This document shows, piece after piece, positions 35,843 through 45,978 of a DNA stretch of 64,000 nt; position 1 is the stretch's first letter; every line of letters starts with the position of its first letter. The notes under the pieces are model-generated. The model was not told the DNA's origin. It made no database searches and was given only the letters and a program-made list of their open reading frames with translations. The position numbers and the translations under genes were made by a program. The DNA comes from Thalassobaculum_A sp040219215 (GTDB taxonomy: Bacteria; Pseudomonadota; Alphaproteobacteria; Thalassobaculales; Thalassobaculaceae): the NCBI RefSeq assembly GCF_040219215.1, contig NZ_JAVJSX010000005.1, positions 1 through 64,000 of the forward strand, in the 5' to 3' direction.

Positions 35843-37333
35843 CTATTTGCGCTTGCCGGGAAATCCGGGGGGCAGTCCACCCAGGCCGGGCAGGCGCATA
35901 CCGCCGCCGCCCAGGCCCGGCATACCGCCGCCGGGCATCGGGGGCAGGCCACCGCCCATGCCGCCGCCTTGCGGCGGTGCCGGCATTGCGCCGCCGCCAC
36001 CGCCGAACAGTCCGGCGAGCGCGCCCTTGCCGCCCATCTTGCCGACCTGCTTCATCATCCGCGCCATGTCCTGGTGCTGCTTCAGCACCCGGTTGACGTC
36101 CTGCACCTGGGTGCCGGATCCGGCGGCGATGCGCTTGCGGCGCGAGGCGTTCAGGATCTTCGGGTTGCGCCGTTCCTCGCGGGTCATCGAGGAGATCACG
36201 GCTTCCTGGCGCTTCAGCATCTTGTCGTCGACGTTGGCGCCGGCCATCTGCTTCTGCAGCTTTCCGACCCCGGGCAGCATTCCCATGATGCCGCCGAGCC
36301 CGCCAAGCTTGCGGACCTGCTTCAGTTGGGCCGCCATGTCGTCGAGGGTGAAGCTGCCGCGCATCATGCGCTCGGCGGTCTTCTGGGCCTCCTCGGCGTC
36401 GATCGTCTCGGCGGCCTTCTCGACCAGGCTGACCACGTCGCCCATGCCGAGGATGCGGCCGGCCAGACGCTCGGGATGGAAGTCCTCGATGTCGTCGACC
36501 TTTTCGCCGACGCCCAGCATCTTGATTGGCATGCCGGTGACGCCGCGCATCGACAGCGCCGCACCGCCGCGGCTGTCGCCGTCGACCCGGGTCAGCACGA
36601 TGCCGGTGATCCCGACCCGCTCGTGGAAATTGGTGGCGGTGGTGACCGCGTCCTGGCCGGTCAGCGCATCGGCGACCAGCAGTACCTCGTGCGGATTGAC
36701 CGCATCGCGCACCGCGCGCACCTCGGCCATCAGGCCCTCGTCGATCGAGGTGCGGCCGGCGGTGTCCAGGATGACCACGTCGTAGCCCTGCAGGCGGCCG
36801 GCGGTCATGGCCCGCTTGGCGATCGCCGCCGGGGTCTCGCCCTGCAGAATCGGCAGGGTGGCGACCTCGACCTGCTCGCCGAGAATCCGGAGCTGCTCGC
36901 GGGCGGCCGGGCGGGTGACGTCGAGCGACGCCATCAGCACCTTCTTGCGGTCGCGCTCGCGCAGGCGCTTGGCGATCTTGGCGGTGGTGGTGGTCTTGCC
37001 GCCGCCCTGCAGGCCGACCATCAGGATCGGCACCGGGGCCGGCGCGTTCAGGCTGATCGCCTGGCTGTCGGAGCCGAGCATGTCCACCAGCTCGTCGTGG
37101 ACGATCTTGACCACCATCTGGCCCGGTGTGACCGAGCGCAGCACCTCGCGACCAATGGCGCGCTCGCGCACCCGGTCGACGAAGGTCTTGACCACCGGCA
37201 GGGCGACGTCGGCCTCGAGCAGGGCGACGCGCACTTCGCGCATGGCGGCCGTGACGTCGGCCTCGCTCAGCGCCCCGCGCTTGCGCAGCCGGTCAAAGAC
37301 CGATCCCAGTCGTTCGCTCAGTCCTTCAAACAC
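35843..37333 (-). CDS. ffh: Signal recognition particle GTPase
   Basis: Binds signal sequences and 4.5S RNA and docks with FtsY, also in this window. 496 residues: N domain; G domain with GLQGGGKTTTTAKIA, DTAGRTSIDEGL and TRVDGDSRGGAAL; M domain with Met-rich segments and ending in a Gly/Pro/Met-rich tail. The start is GTG at 37333 (VFEGLSERLG) with GGAG 8 nt upstream; the open frame continues 5' without support. It is first gene of the ffh-rpsP-rimM-trmD-rplS group. Confidence 0.97.
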   Translation of the reverse strand: MFEGLSERLGSVFDRLRKRGALSEADVTAAMREVRVALLEADVALPVVKTFVDRVRERAIGREVLRSVTPGQMVVKIVHDELVDMLGSDSQAISLNAPAPVPILMVGLQGGGKTTTTAKIAKRLRERDRKKVLMASLDVTRPAAREQLRILGEQVEVATLPILQGETPAAIAKRAMTAGRLQGYDVVILDTAGRTSIDEGLMAEVRAVRDAVNPHEVLLVADALTGQDAVTTATNFHERVGITGIVLTRVDGDSRGGAALSMRGVTGMPIKMLGVGEKVDDIEDFHPERLAGRILGMGDVVSLVEKAAETIDAEEAQKTAERMMRGSFTLDDMAAQLKQVRKLGGLGGIMGMLPGVGKLQKQMAGANVDDKMLKRQEAVISSMTREERRNPKILNASRRKRIAAGSGTQVQDVNRVLKQHQDMARMMKQVGKMGGKGALAGLFGGGGGAMPAPPQGGGMGGGLPPMPGGGMPGLGGGGMRLPGLGGLPPGFPGKRK

Positions 37334-37400
37334 ACCGTCGCTCCAAACGAAAACGCGCCCGTGCTCGAACCCTCGAGGACGGACGGAACCCGTTAAGGTC

Positions 37401-37802
37401 TCAGCAGCCATGGCTTCGCCGAGGAGGCGGCTTATACGCGCGCCTTCCCGGAGGGTCAAGGAAAGGCCGACTCGCCATCACCTGGTCGAGCCAGCCATAG
37501 GCGGTGTCCAGCATCCGGCGGGCGTTCGCTACGCCGTGCGGGTCGCGCTTGTCTTCGTCACGGATGCTGTCGAACACGAGCTTCTGTAGCGGGGTCGAGA
37601 CGTAGTTGTCGAACACCCGGTCCATCATCCGCACGTCCAGGACCTCCTTCGGATCCTGCGGAACCAGCCGGACGGGTCCCGGGTGGTGCAGGTCGAGATG
37701 CTCGACGATGATGCTCGCCTCGAGGACCGTGCGGTCGCCGTCGACCAGGATCGGGAACCGCTGAATTGGCCACAGCGCCTGGAACTCGCCGTTTAATAGG
37801 CA
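37401..37802 (-). pseudogene. Glutathione S-transferase remnant, truncated at both ends
   Basis: A continuous minus-strand frame reads like the middle of a GST: NGEFQALWPIQRFPILVDGD, then TVLEASIIVEHLDLHHPG, and later VLDVRMMDRVFDNYVSTPLQ and RRMLDTAYGWLDQVM. The N-terminal thioredoxin-fold start is missing; a stop codon (TAA at 37803-37805) lies immediately upstream. Homology ends near 37467, where the C-terminal ADC-type segment should follow. What remains is about 115 residues of roughly 200. The fragment sits between ffh and a GNAT gene and looks like decay after deletion. Confidence 0.75.
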
Positions 37803-37822
37803 TTATCAATGCGGGCTTCGAC

Positions 37823-38323
37823 ATGATCATCCGAGACGAGACCACTGACGACATCGTTGCCGTCCAAGGGCTTATTACCGATGCGTTCGCCGGCAAGCCC
37901 TACAGCGACGGAACGGAACCCCGGATCATGGATGCGCTGCGCGAGCAGGGCGCTGCCGTTATCACGCTGGTCGCCGAGGAAGCGGGCACCATCGTCGGCC
38001 AGATCGCGTTCTCGCGGGTTGCGATCGATGGCCGTCCGTCCCGCTGGCACGCACTCGGCCCCATGGCGGTCGACCCGTCACGACAGAGGCAGGGGATCGG
38101 ATCAGCCTTGATCGCGCAAGGGCTCGAGCGCCTGGGCCGCCTCGGATCGCACGGATGTGTGCTGCTCGGCGATCCGGCGTACTACAGTCGATTCGGGTTC
38201 CGGCGCGATGAACGACTGACGGCACCCGGGCTGCCGGCCGAGTACTTCGTGATCCTGCCGTTCACGGATCGGGTTCCGGCCGGATCGGTTGCCTTCCATC
38301 CGGCGTTCGCGGTGGCGCAATAG
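37823..38323 (+). CDS. GNAT-family N-acetyltransferase
   Basis: 166 residues of the YhbS-like group. AVDPSRQRQGIGSALI is the acetyl-CoA loop; GCVLLGDPAYYSRFGF is typical of this subgroup. The substrate is unknown. The upstream region is occupied by the GST remnant on the other strand, with only 20 nt between them, so its promoter may lie inside the remnant. The ribosome-binding site before 37823 is weak. Confidence 0.85.
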   Translation: MIIRDETTDDIVAVQGLITDAFAGKPYSDGTEPRIMDALREQGAAVITLVAEEAGTIVGQIAFSRVAIDGRPSRWHALGPMAVDPSRQRQGIGSALIAQGLERLGRLGSHGCVLLGDPAYYSRFGFRRDERLTAPGLPAEYFVILPFTDRVPAGSVAFHPAFAVAQ

Positions 38324-38333
38324 CCGGGTGCGG

Positions 38334-38666
38334 TCAGGCAGCGCGCTCGATCTCGGCGATGATCTGGTTGTTCTTGTCGCGCGCCAGGCCGGGGATCAGG
38401 AACAGGTCGACCACCCACCAGATCGCCGGAACGGCCAGGATGACGAGGCCGATGTAGACGATCGACAGGACGGTTCCGATCACCCACAGGGCCAGCAGGA
38501 TCAGCCCGCTCGTCACGTAGCCGAGATAGAACCGGTGGACGCCGAAATACCCCAGGAAGAACCACAGCAGGTAGGCGATCAGGGTCGACTTCCTGTTGGC
38601 TTCGAACCGCATCAGGCGGCCGGCCTCGTCCATCCGGCCACCGTTGGTTCCACCGCTCTCGGCCAT
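38334..38666 (-). CDS. TM2-domain membrane protein
   Basis: 110 residues. A charged N-terminus (1-27) is followed by the TM2 pattern: helix LIAYLLWFFLGYFG, the short DRF-like turn VHRFYLGYVTSGL, a second helix LILLALWVIGTVLSIVYI and then IWWVVDLFLIPGLARDKN. These proteins are small inner-membrane proteins of unknown role. GGGGGA precedes the ATG at 38666. The end nearly touches the convergent GNAT gene. Confidence 0.85.
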   Translation of the reverse strand: MAESGGTNGGRMDEAGRLMRFEANRKSTLIAYLLWFFLGYFGVHRFYLGYVTSGLILLALWVIGTVLSIVYIGLVILAVPAIWWVVDLFLIPGLARDKNNQIIAEIERAA

Positions 38667-38730
38667 CGCCAGTCCCCCACATCGGTTGCTGTCGGCAGGA
38701 TACGTGATTCGCACGACCTACGGGAGAGCC

Positions 38731-38756
38731 GGGGCCGGCCCCGTGGAGCCGGCCCC
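38731..38756 (-). terminator. Hairpin after the Ldh-type dehydrogenase gene
   Basis: Arms GGGGCCGGC (38731-38739) and GCCGGCCCC (38748-38756) form a 9-bp stem with an 8-nt loop, 9 nt past the dehydrogenase stop. There is no T run. Confidence 0.55.
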
Positions 38757-38764
38757 GCGGTCGA

Positions 38765-39823
38765 TCAGGCGGCGAAGTCGGCCTCGGTCATGCCGATCTC
38801 CAGACCGGCCTGGCGCATCTCGCCCCAGGTGTAGTCGTCGATCCAGATGCCCTTGGCGGTGCGCTCGGCCATCGCCTCGCGCTCCGGATCGCCGGGGAAA
38901 CGGACCTTGTCGAAGCCGACCGCCGTCTTGGACGACGACACGTGCTCGACCAGCTGGTCGATCTCAGAGCGGAACGGGATGTCGGCGCCGAAGCCCTTCG
39001 GGTCGATCACGATCATCAGCATGTTGTTGCAGATCGTGTTCTGGTCCATCAGCTCCTCGCGGGCGGTGCCGCCGCCCGTCAGGCCGGCCGCCAGGATCTC
39101 GCAGATCATGGCCAGCCCGTATCCCTTGTGCTGGCCGAAGCTCAGCATTGCGCCGTACGGCTCTTCGAAAATCACCTTGGGATCGTCGGTCGGCAGGCCG
39201 TCCGGCCCGACCAGGGCGTCGGCCGGGGTCTTCTTGCCGGCGTAGTAGGCGACCCGCACCTTGCCCTGGGCGACCCGCGAGGTCGCCATGTCGAGCACGA
39301 TCATTGGAGTCTTGTCGGTCGCCGGGATCGCCGTGCAGTACGGGTTGGTCGAGTACCGGGACTCGAACCCGCCGTACGGCGCCACATACGGCCGGTGGCC
39401 GGTGGTGTTGACGTAGTGGATCGAGATCAGGCCGGCCTCGGCGCACATCTCGCCCCAGGCGCCGATCCGCCCCATGTGGTGGGTCCGGCGCAGGCCGACG
39501 ATCGCCGCGCCCTTCTCCTTTGCGCGGGTGATCGCCATCTCGGTGGCCTCCCGGCACACGGTCTGGCCGTAGCCCATGTTGCCGTCGAGCAGCAGGTAGA
39601 CACCGTTGTCGGTAATCACCGACGGCCGGACTCCCAGATTCATGGTGCCGGCGCGGGCGTGCTTCATGTAGCGCGGCGCCAGACCGACGCCGTGGCTGTC
39701 ATGGCCCATCAGGTTGGCCTGGACCAGATTGGCCGCAACGGCCTCGGCTTCGGCCCGGTCGCTGCCCGCGCCCTGGATCATGCGCGTGACGATGCCGGTC
39801 AAGCGCTCGTGCCCGATGATCAT
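38765..39823 (-). CDS. Ldh-family NAD(P)-dependent dehydrogenase
   Basis: 352 residues of the malate / L-sulfolactate / ureidoglycolate dehydrogenase family, unrelated to classic Rossmann LDH. GHDSHGVGLAPRYM and RRTHHMGRIG hold the conserved catalytic His residues; GFDKVRFPGDPE and the GLTGGG region close the active site. The substrate cannot be set from motifs; a 2-hydroxyacid is likely. It diverges from dapF; the 89 nt between them hold both promoters. Confidence 0.85.
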   Translation of the reverse strand: MIIGHERLTGIVTRMIQGAGSDRAEAEAVAANLVQANLMGHDSHGVGLAPRYMKHARAGTMNLGVRPSVITDNGVYLLLDGNMGYGQTVCREATEMAITRAKEKGAAIVGLRRTHHMGRIGAWGEMCAEAGLISIHYVNTTGHRPYVAPYGGFESRYSTNPYCTAIPATDKTPMIVLDMATSRVAQGKVRVAYYAGKKTPADALVGPDGLPTDDPKVIFEEPYGAMLSFGQHKGYGLAMICEILAAGLTGGGTAREELMDQNTICNNMLMIVIDPKGFGADIPFRSEIDQLVEHVSSSKTAVGFDKVRFPGDPEREAMAERTAKGIWIDDYTWGEMRQAGLEIGMTEADFAA

Positions 39824-39912
39824 CGGTTTGTGTCTCCCTTGGATGCCGCATTATTCGGGTGGGTCTTCGGAGTGGTTGCGCAGAAGCCTACACCCTCTCT
39901 ATATCTGCCGTC

Positions 39913-40749
39913 ATGAGTGGTTTGCCCTTCACCAAGATGCACGGTCTCGGCAACGACTTCGTCGTGGTCGACGGCCGGGTGCACCCGGCGGCGTTGACCA
40001 GGGCCCAGTACCGGGCGGTCGGCGACCGGCGGCGCGGCGTGGGATACGATCAGTTCCTGACGATCCTGCCGGCCCGCAACGGCGGTACCGCCTACATGGC
40101 GATCCACAACCCGGACGGCACCGAGGCCCAGGCCTGCGGCAACGGCACGCGCTGCGTGGCCTCAGTGCTTATGGGCGAGACCGGGCTGAGCGAAGTGGCG
40201 ATCGAGACGATTGCCGGACGGCTGGTCTGCACCGACGCCGGCGACGGACGGGTGACGGTCGACATGGGCCCGGCCAACCTGGAATGGGATGCGATCCCGC
40301 TGGCCGCCCAGGCCGATACTCTGTCGGTGACGGTGCCCGAGGCGGGCACGTTCAGCCCGGCGACCGCGGTCAACATGGGCAACCCGCACGCCGTGTTCTT
40401 CGTGCCGGACGCCGAGGCGGTCGATTTGAGCACCGTCGGCCCGCGCATCGAGCACAGCCCGGTGTTTCCCGAGCGGGCCAACATCGAGTTCGTGTCCGTG
40501 CTGGCCCGCGACCGCCTGCGCATGCGGGTGTGGGAGCGCAGCGCCGGCATCACCCAGGCCTGCGGCTCCGGCGCCTGCGCGGCGTTGGTGGCTGCGGCCC
40601 GGCGCGGCCTGACCGAGCGGCGCGCCACCGTCGTTCTGGACGGCGGGCCGCTGGAAATCTTCTGGCGCCCGGATGGCCATGTCGAGATGACAGGGCCGGT
40701 GGCGACCAGTTTTGCGGGGACCCTCGATGACAGGCTCCTGGCCGGTTGA
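39913..40749 (+). CDS. dapF: Diaminopimelate epimerase
   Basis: Converts LL- to meso-diaminopimelate for lysine and peptidoglycan. 278 residues with both catalytic cysteines: ACGNGTRC in the first half and ACGSGACA in the second. The opening FTKMHGLGNDFVVVDG is typical. It is first gene of dapF - RNA ligase-like - mtaB - ftsY, all on the plus strand with short gaps, an order common in alphaproteobacteria apart from the second gene. Confidence 0.97.
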   Translation: MSGLPFTKMHGLGNDFVVVDGRVHPAALTRAQYRAVGDRRRGVGYDQFLTILPARNGGTAYMAIHNPDGTEAQACGNGTRCVASVLMGETGLSEVAIETIAGRLVCTDAGDGRVTVDMGPANLEWDAIPLAAQADTLSVTVPEAGTFSPATAVNMGNPHAVFFVPDAEAVDLSTVGPRIEHSPVFPERANIEFVSVLARDRLRMRVWERSAGITQACGSGACAALVAAARRGLTERRATVVLDGGPLEIFWRPDGHVEMTGPVATSFAGTLDDRLLAG

Positions 40750-40780
40750 TGGCGGCCGCAAGGGCGGACGGGCAACGACG

Positions 40781-41314
40781 ATGGCTTTAAGCGTACTGGC
40801 CCGGCCACGGCTGACGGCGGCCGATGCGGCCTGGGTCCGGGTGCTGCGCGACCGGCACGCCAGCGGGTTGGAAGCACCGGAAATCGGTCCACACGTGACG
40901 CTGGTGTTTCCGACGGAGTCGACCGACGCGACCACTGCCACCGGGCATCTTGCGGTGGTGGCCGGCGAGACCGCAGCATTCTCCCTGGCGTTTCGCTGCG
41001 CGCTGCCGGTGCTCGATCCGCAATCCGGCGGCACCTATATCTATCTGGTACCGGACGAAGGGTTCTCCACTCTGGTCCGGCTGCACGACCGGCTGTATTC
41101 CGGGCCGTTCGCCGACGCCCTGAACCTGGACATCCCCTACATCCCGCACATCACCCTCGGGCGGATCGCCGAGGCCAAGCTGGCGCGGGCGTTGGCCGAC
41201 GATCTGAACAGCCAGGAGCCGGAGATCCTCGCCCGCCTGGAGACCGTGGAGCTGTTCCATCTGGACCGGAAAGGCCCGGCCCGGCGGCTTGCGGAGATCG
41301 CCCTGCGGGGCTGA
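40781..41314 (+). CDS. 2'-5' RNA ligase / phosphoesterase superfamily protein
   Basis: 178 residues with the two 2H motifs: HVTLVF near residue 33 and HITLGR near residue 125. This superfamily covers RNA ligases and cyclic phosphodiesterases that act on 2',3'-cyclic ends; the substrate here is unknown. The start at 40781 is preferred by fold; an ATG at 40727 would overlap dapF by 23 nt. It is placed between dapF and mtaB in the operon, and a tRNA-related role would fit the next gene. Confidence 0.8.
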   Translation: MALSVLARPRLTAADAAWVRVLRDRHASGLEAPEIGPHVTLVFPTESTDATTATGHLAVVAGETAAFSLAFRCALPVLDPQSGGTYIYLVPDEGFSTLVRLHDRLYSGPFADALNLDIPYIPHITLGRIAEAKLARALADDLNSQEPEILARLETVELFHLDRKGPARRLAEIALRG

Positions 41315-41377
41315 CCTGACCCAGCGGCGGCCGGGGAAGGGCTTGCATTCGCCCGTCGGCGCGGGCATCTAGCGGCC

Positions 41378-42670
41378 ATGACCCACGAATTGCCTCAGCA
41401 GGCACCCGGCGCCAACCGGGTCGAAACCTTCGGCTGTCGGCTGAACGCCTACGAGTCCGAGGTGATCCGCGGGCACCTGGAGGCGGCCGGCAAGTCCGGC
41501 ACCATCGTGGTCAACACCTGTGCCGTTACCTCCGAGGCCGAGCGCCAGGCCCGCCAGTCGATCCGGCGGCTGGCGCGCGAGAACCCGGGTGCGGAGATCG
41601 TGGTCACCGGCTGCGCCGCGCAGATCGACCCGGCGCGCTATGCCGCGATCGACGGTGTGACCCGGGTGGTCGGTAACGAAGAGAAGATGCAGGCCGGCAC
41701 CTGGAGCGACACTGCACCCCCGGCGATCCACGTCACCGACATCATGGCGGTGCGCGAGACCGCGGCTCATCTGGTCTCGGAGTTCGACGGCCGGGCACGC
41801 GCCTTCGTCCAGGTCCAGCAGGGCTGCGACCACCGCTGCACCTTCTGCATCATTCCCTACGGCCGCGGCAACAGCCGCTCGGTGCCGATCGGCGCCATTG
41901 TCGAGCAGGTCCGCGCCCTGGTGGCCGGCGGCTACCGCGAGGTCGTGCTGACCGGGGTCGACGTCACCTCCTTTGGCGGCGACCTGCCGGGCCAGCCCTC
42001 GCTCGGCCAGATGATGCGTCGGCTGCTGGCCCTGGTGCCGGAGCTGGAGCGGCTGCGGCTGTCCTCGGTCGACCCGGTGGAGATCGACGACGACCTGTTC
42101 CGGCTGATCGCCGACGAACCCCGGCTGATGCCGCATCTGCATCTGTCGCTGCAGGCCGGCGACGACATGGTGCTGAAGCGCATGAAGCGCCGGCACCTGC
42201 GCGACGACGTGGTTCGGCTGGTCGAGCGGGTCCGGGCGCTGCGCCCCGACACCGCGTTCGGCGCCGACGTAATCGCCGGCTTCCCGACCGAAAGCGACGC
42301 GATGTTCGAGAACACCGCGGCGTTGCTGGCCGATCTCGGCATCCAGCACCTGCACGTGTTTCCGTATTCACCGCGGCCCGGCACCCCGGCCGCTCGGATG
42401 CCGCAGGTGCCCGGCGACATCCGCAAGGCACGGGCCGCCCGGTTGCGGGACATCGGTGCCGCCAACCTGGAGTCCTGGACGGTCGGGCTGGTCGGACGCG
42501 ATGACCGGGTGCTGATTGAAGTCGACGGGGCCGGCCGGGGTGAGAGCTTCGCTCCGATCGCGCTGGAGGCCGGACCTGCCGTGGAAGCCGGCACGGTGGT
42601 GCCGGTGACGCTGCTGGGCGTCGAGGGCGGGCGGCTGATCGGCCGGCCGCGGATCCGCGCCGCCGCATGA
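41378..42670 (+). CDS. mtaB: tRNA t6A37 methylthiotransferase
   Basis: Radical SAM enzyme that makes ms2t6A at position 37. 430 residues: N-terminal UPF0004 domain with TFGCRLNAYESEV and NTCAVTSEAE; radical SAM core QQGCDHRCTFCIIPYGRG with the CxxxCxxC cluster motif; C-terminal TRAM-like domain. The subtype MtaB is chosen over MiaB and RimO from the QxCRLN-type opening and operon position. It is followed by ftsY at a 10-nt gap. Confidence 0.93.
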   Translation: MTHELPQQAPGANRVETFGCRLNAYESEVIRGHLEAAGKSGTIVVNTCAVTSEAERQARQSIRRLARENPGAEIVVTGCAAQIDPARYAAIDGVTRVVGNEEKMQAGTWSDTAPPAIHVTDIMAVRETAAHLVSEFDGRARAFVQVQQGCDHRCTFCIIPYGRGNSRSVPIGAIVEQVRALVAGGYREVVLTGVDVTSFGGDLPGQPSLGQMMRRLLALVPELERLRLSSVDPVEIDDDLFRLIADEPRLMPHLHLSLQAGDDMVLKRMKRRHLRDDVVRLVERVRALRPDTAFGADVIAGFPTESDAMFENTAALLADLGIQHLHVFPYSPRPGTPAARMPQVPGDIRKARAARLRDIGAANLESWTVGLVGRDDRVLIEVDGAGRGESFAPIALEAGPAVEAGTVVPVTLLGVEGGRLIGRPRIRAAA

Positions 42671-42680
42671 GGATCTGTGC

Positions 42681-43627
<947 letters not shown>

Positions 43628-43631
<4 letters not shown>

Positions 43632-44176
43632 GGCGCCGTCCGCAGCTGGACCCAGCGGACGTCCGACAGCCCGGCGTTGTTGATTGCCGAGGGCACCTCG
43701 CTGGGCGAGTCGAAGACCGTCATGCCGAGCACGTGATCGGCGAGCCCTTCGCCGGTGCCGAGCGGCAGAACGACCCGGCGTCCGCGGATCCGCCAGCCGG
43801 AGTTGGTCGGATGCTCGCTGTCGGTGAAGCAGGCGGCGGGCTCGCTGATGATACGCCGCCAACGGTCGAAGATCTGCCGGGTGACGTCCAGCGGGAACAG
43901 GTCGCTGCTGCGCTTGCCGGCCAGGGTCTGGCCGTGGCGTTCGTTGATCGCCTCGCCGGCCAAGCGGTAGATGAAGTCCGCCCCGCCGTCGATGACCCGA
44001 ACCACGTACAGCCGGGACAGCGCCCAGGGCACGTCCACCGGGTCGAACTCCCCGAAGCTCGGCATCAGTCGACCGTCGGCCTTGGCGATCCAGTAGGCGA
44101 CCAGCCGCCGAAGGTCGTTCGGCGCGCCGTCTGGCAGCAGCTGCTCGGGAGAACGGAACGTGGCGGGTGGAGTCAA
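43628..44176 (-). CDS. PAS_5-type domain protein
   Basis: 182 residues, second member of the family seen at 28442. Common features are LVAYWIAKADGRLMPSFGEFDP, FIYRLAGEAI and VVLPLGTGEG. Again it has no output domain. The two share layout but little sequence, so they are old paralogues. It converges on ftsY and follows nothing in the same direction closely except the 2-hydroxyacid dehydrogenase, 26 nt upstream. Confidence 0.75.
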
Positions 44177-44202
44177 CGGATCGGCACTCCGCTTCCTGCC
44201 GT

Positions 44203-45189
44203 TCAGAACATCGTCTCTACGACCCGGTCGGGCGGGGTGTGGGCGTCGGCGAAGGTCCGGATGTTGACGATCACCCGTTCGCCCATGTCCCGGCGGCCCT
44301 CGATGGTCGCCGAGCCCATGTGCGGCAACAGCACCACGTTGTCGAGCGACAGCATCGCGGAATTGACCTGCGGCTCGTGCTCGTAGACGTCGAGCCCGGC
44401 GCCGGCGATCCGCTTCTCGTGCAGCGCCTCGGTCAGCGCGGTCTCGTCGATCACCTCACCGCGGGCGGTGTTGACGATGTAGGCGTGTGGCTGCATCAGG
44501 CCGAGCCGGCGGCGGTTGATCAGGTGGAAGGTCGCCGGGGTGTGCGGACAATTTACCGACAGGATGTCCATCCGACCGATCATCTGGTCCAGGTTGTCCC
44601 AGTAGGTTGCCTCAAGCTCGGCTTCGAGTTCCGGATGGACGCGGTGGCGGTTGTGGTAGTGAACCGACAGGCCGAAGCCGCGGGCGCGCCGCGCCACGGC
44701 CGATCCGATCCGGCCCATGCCGACGATGCCGAGCCGCTTGCCGTGGATGCGGTGGCCGAGCATCCCGGTCGGCGCCCAGCCGGTCCAGGTGCCGGCCTGG
44801 ATCAGCGCGTTGCCTTCGACGATCCGGCGCGGCACCGCCAGGATCAGCGCCATGGTCATGTCCGCGGTGTCTTCGGTCAGGACGCCGGGGGTGTTGGTGA
44901 TCGTGATGTGGCGAGCCTTGGCGGCGCGCAGATCGATGTGGTCGACGCCCGTGCCGAACGATGCGATCAGCTTCAGGCGTTCCCCGGCCTGCTCGATCAG
45001 GCCGGCATCGATCCGGTCGGTAACGGTGGGCACCAGCACGTCGGCCTCGCGCATCGCCGCCGCCAGTTCGTCGCGGGTCATCGGCTGGTCGCTGAGATTC
45101 AACCGGGTCCGGAACAGCTCCATCATCCGGGTCTCGACAGCGTCCGGCAGCTTGCGCGTGACGATTACCAGCGGCTTTGTCTGCGGCAT
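44203..45189 (-). CDS. D-2-hydroxyacid dehydrogenase (glyoxylate/hydroxypyruvate reductase type)
   Basis: 328 residues. NAD loop GMGRIGSAVARRA; catalytic Arg in ASFGTGVDHIDL region and NTARGEVID; Glu in DVYEHEP; His in LLPHMGSAT. The substrate is likely glyoxylate or hydroxypyruvate, as for many alphaproteobacterial GyaR-like proteins, though phosphoglycerate-like acids cannot be excluded. GGAGGAA precedes the ATG. The PAS gene follows in the same direction. Confidence 0.88.
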   Translation of the reverse strand: MPQTKPLVIVTRKLPDAVETRMMELFRTRLNLSDQPMTRDELAAAMREADVLVPTVTDRIDAGLIEQAGERLKLIASFGTGVDHIDLRAAKARHITITNTPGVLTEDTADMTMALILAVPRRIVEGNALIQAGTWTGWAPTGMLGHRIHGKRLGIVGMGRIGSAVARRARGFGLSVHYHNRHRVHPELEAELEATYWDNLDQMIGRMDILSVNCPHTPATFHLINRRRLGLMQPHAYIVNTARGEVIDETALTEALHEKRIAGAGLDVYEHEPQVNSAMLSLDNVVLLPHMGSATIEGRRDMGERVIVNIRTFADAHTPPDRVVETMF

Positions 45190-45365
45190 GAGTTCCTCCC
45201 GGCCCCGCGGTTCTCATCGTCCACGGAGGCCTCGATGACCGGCGTCGGCCCCGGCCTTCGGTTAGCAGGGCCATAGCCGGCTGTCACGCACCCCGTGCAA
45301 TTCGGCGCATATTGTAGGCATGCTGCTTAACGAACGCTATCGATAGCGGTATAACGGACACGACG

Positions 45366-45884
45366 ATGAGGATAGTGACCGGACCAATGCAGCGCGCAGC
45401 CCTTCTAGCCCTTCTCGTCCTCTGGACGATGGCCGGGCCGGCAATCGCGGCCACGGTCGGGACCGAGACCGGCCTGCCGATCCCGCGCTACGTGACGCTG
45501 CGGGCAAAGGAGGTCAACGTCCGCGCCGGGCCGGGGGTGCGATACCCGATCGAGTGGGTTTATCAGCGTCCGAACCTGCCGGTCGAAGTGATCGCCGAGT
45601 TCGACACCTGGCGCAAGATCCGTGATCCCGACGGCACCGAGGGCTGGGTGCACCAGCAAATGCTGTCCGGCCGGCGCGCAGTCCTGGTGATCGGAGCCGA
45701 ACGCCTGCTGCGCCGGACACCGGAACCGAACGCGCCGACGGTGGCTCGCCTTGAGATCGGTGTCATCGGGTGGCTTGACGGCTGCCGACAGGACTGGTGC
45801 GAGGTCGACGTCGCGGGGATGGATGGCTGGATTCCGCGCAGCCACATCTGGGGAGTTCGCGCCGACGAGGCGCTGAACAAGTAG
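45366..45884 (+). CDS. Exported bacterial SH3-domain protein
   Basis: 172 residues. An N-terminal hydrophobic signal (AALLALLVLWTMAGPAIA) is followed by two SH3_3/SH3_4-like repeats: LRAKEVNVRAGPGVRYPIEW and a second with LLRRTPEPNAPTVARLE. These domains often bind peptidoglycan. Start 45366 or 45387 (MQRAALL) are both possible. The divergent dehydrogenase is 176 nt away. No enzyme domain. Confidence 0.8.
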   Translation: MRIVTGPMQRAALLALLVLWTMAGPAIAATVGTETGLPIPRYVTLRAKEVNVRAGPGVRYPIEWVYQRPNLPVEVIAEFDTWRKIRDPDGTEGWVHQQMLSGRRAVLVIGAERLLRRTPEPNAPTVARLEIGVIGWLDGCRQDWCEVDVAGMDGWIPRSHIWGVRADEALNK

Positions 45885-45978
45885 GATTGCCGCCATCCCG
45901 CCTAGCGTGCCGGTCGATTGACGGCGGCACTGCACCCGATATCATTCGCGGTCCTCCGAGCATGATCGATGGCGACCG

